Assembly (NCBI GenBank): GCA_017608725.1
Contig: JAFCFG010000038.1
Span: 1 to 7,840 of the forward strand
DNA from: Candidatus Iainarchaeum sp.
Lineage (GTDB): Archaea; Iainarchaeota; Iainarchaeia; Iainarchaeales; GCA-2688035
DNA length: 7,840 bases
Direction: 5' to 3'
Shown: positions 6,645 to 7,840 of the stretch, in pieces
Position numbering within the stretch: position 1 is the first letter of the stretch
How the letters are laid out: every line of letters starts with the position of its first letter
Notes under the pieces: generated by a model
Told to the model about the DNA's origin: nothing
Databases searched by the model: none
The model's input: the letters and a program-made list of their open reading frames with translations, nothing else
Made by a program: the position numbers and the translations under genes

Positions 6645-6670
6645 TTTTCCTTTCCCCTAACTTTCTTTTT
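6645..6670 (+). terminator. Pyrimidine-rich tract, possible terminator for the PRC-barrel gene
   Basis: Starting 7 nt after the PRC-barrel stop codon the plus strand reads TTTTCCTTTCCCC, then CTTTCTTTTT after a short break. T-rich stretches of this kind can end archaeal transcripts. The second half overlaps the 3' end of the opposing NFACT coding region, so the two messages would overlap slightly. Confidence 0.4.
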
Positions 6671-7790
6671 CCGGCAATTTTAGGACAGCTTTGCCAGTTC
6701 TGAGGTCAAGTTCCTGCAAAAAGGAAAACCTCTTTTTTAACTTATACATAACTTCTTCTTGTTGCTTTTTTGCACCCAAAAAGGGTTTTGCCTCTTTAAT
6801 CAACTGCGATATTTGGGCGTAGTTAACGTATATTGCATTGGCCTTTGCCCTGTTCAATTCAATTGCCTGTTGCAGTTCACCAATTGCCTTTCTCTGCCTT
6901 TCAATGCTCCTCTGCAGCTGCATTTGCTGCCTCTCAGCTGCCTGCTCTTCCGGCCCTGCTTTGTCTGAGGCGAACCATCTGCTGTAGATTGAGTCAATTG
7001 CCTCATTTACCGAGGGAAAATGCTGCACTGTTCTTGCAGCCGGCGGGGGCAATGGAAATGGAAGGAGGATTTCCTCACTGCCCTTTTCAACTAAAGCAGG
7101 CTTTTCCTTCTCTAGGCTAATTGAGTAGGTTTCCTTCACTGCATTGCAGAGCCCCCTCAATTCCTTTTGGCTCAGAGTGCTTGCCCTCTTCTCCTTTTCA
7201 ATGCCTGCCTGGCTGCAAGCGGCTTCAGCCAAAACAGGCGCGATGTTTACACTTTTGATTAGAGCTCTTATTGTATTGCTCTGGCCTGCTTTGAAAACAT
7301 TCCTCAATTGGGCCGGGGAAATTTTCAATGGGTTTAAGCCCTTTGAACTCGGAAACTTGTACTGCTCCCCCTTCCTCAGGACTCTGTCCTTCCATTGCTC
7401 TTTTCTGAAAGCAGACTGTGTTTGCATCTTCTTGTTGGTGAGGATTATGTTTCCCTTTGCAAACAGCTCGAGGATTAGGAAATGCTCTTGGAATTCGATT
7501 AACACAATCCTGTCAAAGTAGTGCTGTTGAAGCGAAATAACCCTCTTGTTCCTTAAATGCTTTCGCAAAAAGGCCCCATAACCAGAGGTTTGCTGCCTTG
7601 CAGGGAAGGAGAAAGAAGTCAGGAAAAATGCGGTTTGGGCAAGGATCAGGTCCCTGTTTCCCTGCCTTGTCTGCAAGCGCAGCTTTAACCAATTGCTGCC
7701 CAATTCCTGCACGTTCCTCACAATGCTTCCCTCCAGCAATGGCTTGAGCTCTGCAATCTGGTAGGAGAGGGTTAAATTTGCCACCTGCAT
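6657..7790 (-). CDS. NFACT-N / coiled-coil protein (NEMF/Rqc2/RqcH family) lacking the NFACT-R domain
   Basis: The 377-residue protein matches the first half of archaeal NFACT (fibronectin-binding-like, NEMF/Rqc2) proteins, which act on obstructed large ribosomal subunits and bind tRNA. The NFACT-N domain spans about 1-145, with FLRKHL (74-79), YFDRIV (91-96) and FAKGNIILTN (110-119). A helix-hairpin-helix region follows (about 155-215, including NTIRALIKSVNIAP and CSQAGIEKE). Then comes a linker with FPSVNEAIDSIYS (258-270) and a coiled coil (about 282-340). The chain stops shortly after ELDLRTGKAVLKL, just before the NFACT-R domain (DUF814) would begin; usual archaeal members are about 600-700 residues. 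The DR pair needed by Rqc2/RqcH is kept (Asp93-Arg94), but the conserved N-terminal Asp appears replaced by Thr7. The stop codon is clean, and the opposing PRC-barrel gene begins its 3' end 19 bp beyond. It may be a two-gene split form or a reduced protein; the sequence cannot decide. Confidence 0.9.
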   Translation of the reverse strand: MQVANLTLSYQIAELKPLLEGSIVRNVQELGSNWLKLRLQTRQGNRDLILAQTAFFLTSFSFPARQQTSGYGAFLRKHLRNKRVISLQQHYFDRIVLIEFQEHFLILELFAKGNIILTNKKMQTQSAFRKEQWKDRVLRKGEQYKFPSSKGLNPLKISPAQLRNVFKAGQSNTIRALIKSVNIAPVLAEAACSQAGIEKEKRASTLSQKELRGLCNAVKETYSISLEKEKPALVEKGSEEILLPFPLPPPAARTVQHFPSVNEAIDSIYSRWFASDKAGPEEQAAERQQMQLQRSIERQRKAIGELQQAIELNRAKANAIYVNYAQISQLIKEAKPFLGAKKQQEEVMYKLKKRFSFLQELDLRTGKAVLKLPEKES

Positions 7791-7819
7791 TTTAACCAGA
7801 AAAAGGGTGTTTGGAAATT

Positions 7820-7829
7820 GCTTTAAAGC
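7820..7829 (-). promoter_or_regulatory. TATA-like box for the NFACT gene
   Basis: GCTTTAAAGC is a perfect palindrome centred about 34 nt before the ATG at 7790, predicting a leader of under 10 nt. Because the box reads the same on both strands, it could also serve a gene to the right of the window, which I cannot see. No Shine-Dalgarno site is evident before the ATG. Confidence 0.45.
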
Positions 7830-7840
7830 CTTTTTTGGGG

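Noticed and set aside
6374..7790. A functional PRC-barrel / NFACT pair
   Set aside because: The two are convergent, have separate promoters and a terminator-like tract between them, so nothing in the sequence links their function.

Overview
The window looks like a piece of archaeal chromosome. It encodes a 4-demethylwyosine synthase of the short archaeal type (TYW1/Taw1, a step in wyosine synthesis found only in archaea and eukaryotes), an AMMECR1-family protein, an archaeal-style NFACT/NEMF protein and a small PRC-barrel protein. Nearly every gene has an A/T-rich TATA-like box about 24-35 bp before its start codon, and most lack a Shine-Dalgarno site, as expected for leaderless or near-leaderless archaeal transcripts. 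Intergenic spaces are short. A small-genome (DPANN-like) lineage is plausible, but this is inference and I cannot name the phylum.

Layout. Positions 1-656 (minus) hold the N-terminal part of a secreted GLUG-repeat protein that runs off the left edge. Positions 657-796 are a spacer with two kinds of direct repeat. Positions 797-4258 (minus) encode a 1153-residue envelope protein I do not recognise: lipobox signal peptide, long helical/coiled-coil body, beta-rich segment, second coiled coil, C-terminal membrane helix and basic tail. A 160-bp divergent promoter region separates it from an AMMECR1-domain gene (4419-5018, plus). That gene ends one base from the end of an opposing two-gene unit (minus): TYW1 (5305-6252) followed after 6 nt by a small membrane protein with heptad-spaced cysteines (5020-5298). 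TYW1 diverges from a PRC-barrel gene (6374-6637, plus), which converges on an NFACT-N protein (6657-7790, minus) lacking the NFACT-R domain.

Functionally there are two themes. One is the cell surface (GLUG protein, the large lipobox protein, the small cysteine-rich membrane protein). The other is translation and RNA (TYW1 on tRNA-Phe position 37, the NFACT protein in ribosome/tRNA quality control, and the PRC-barrel protein with a possible RNA or protein adaptor role). I see no tRNA, rRNA, CRISPR array, insertion sequence or integrase. The least explained items are the large lipobox protein with its repeat-bearing 3' flank, the small heptad-cysteine membrane protein, and the truncated NFACT protein.
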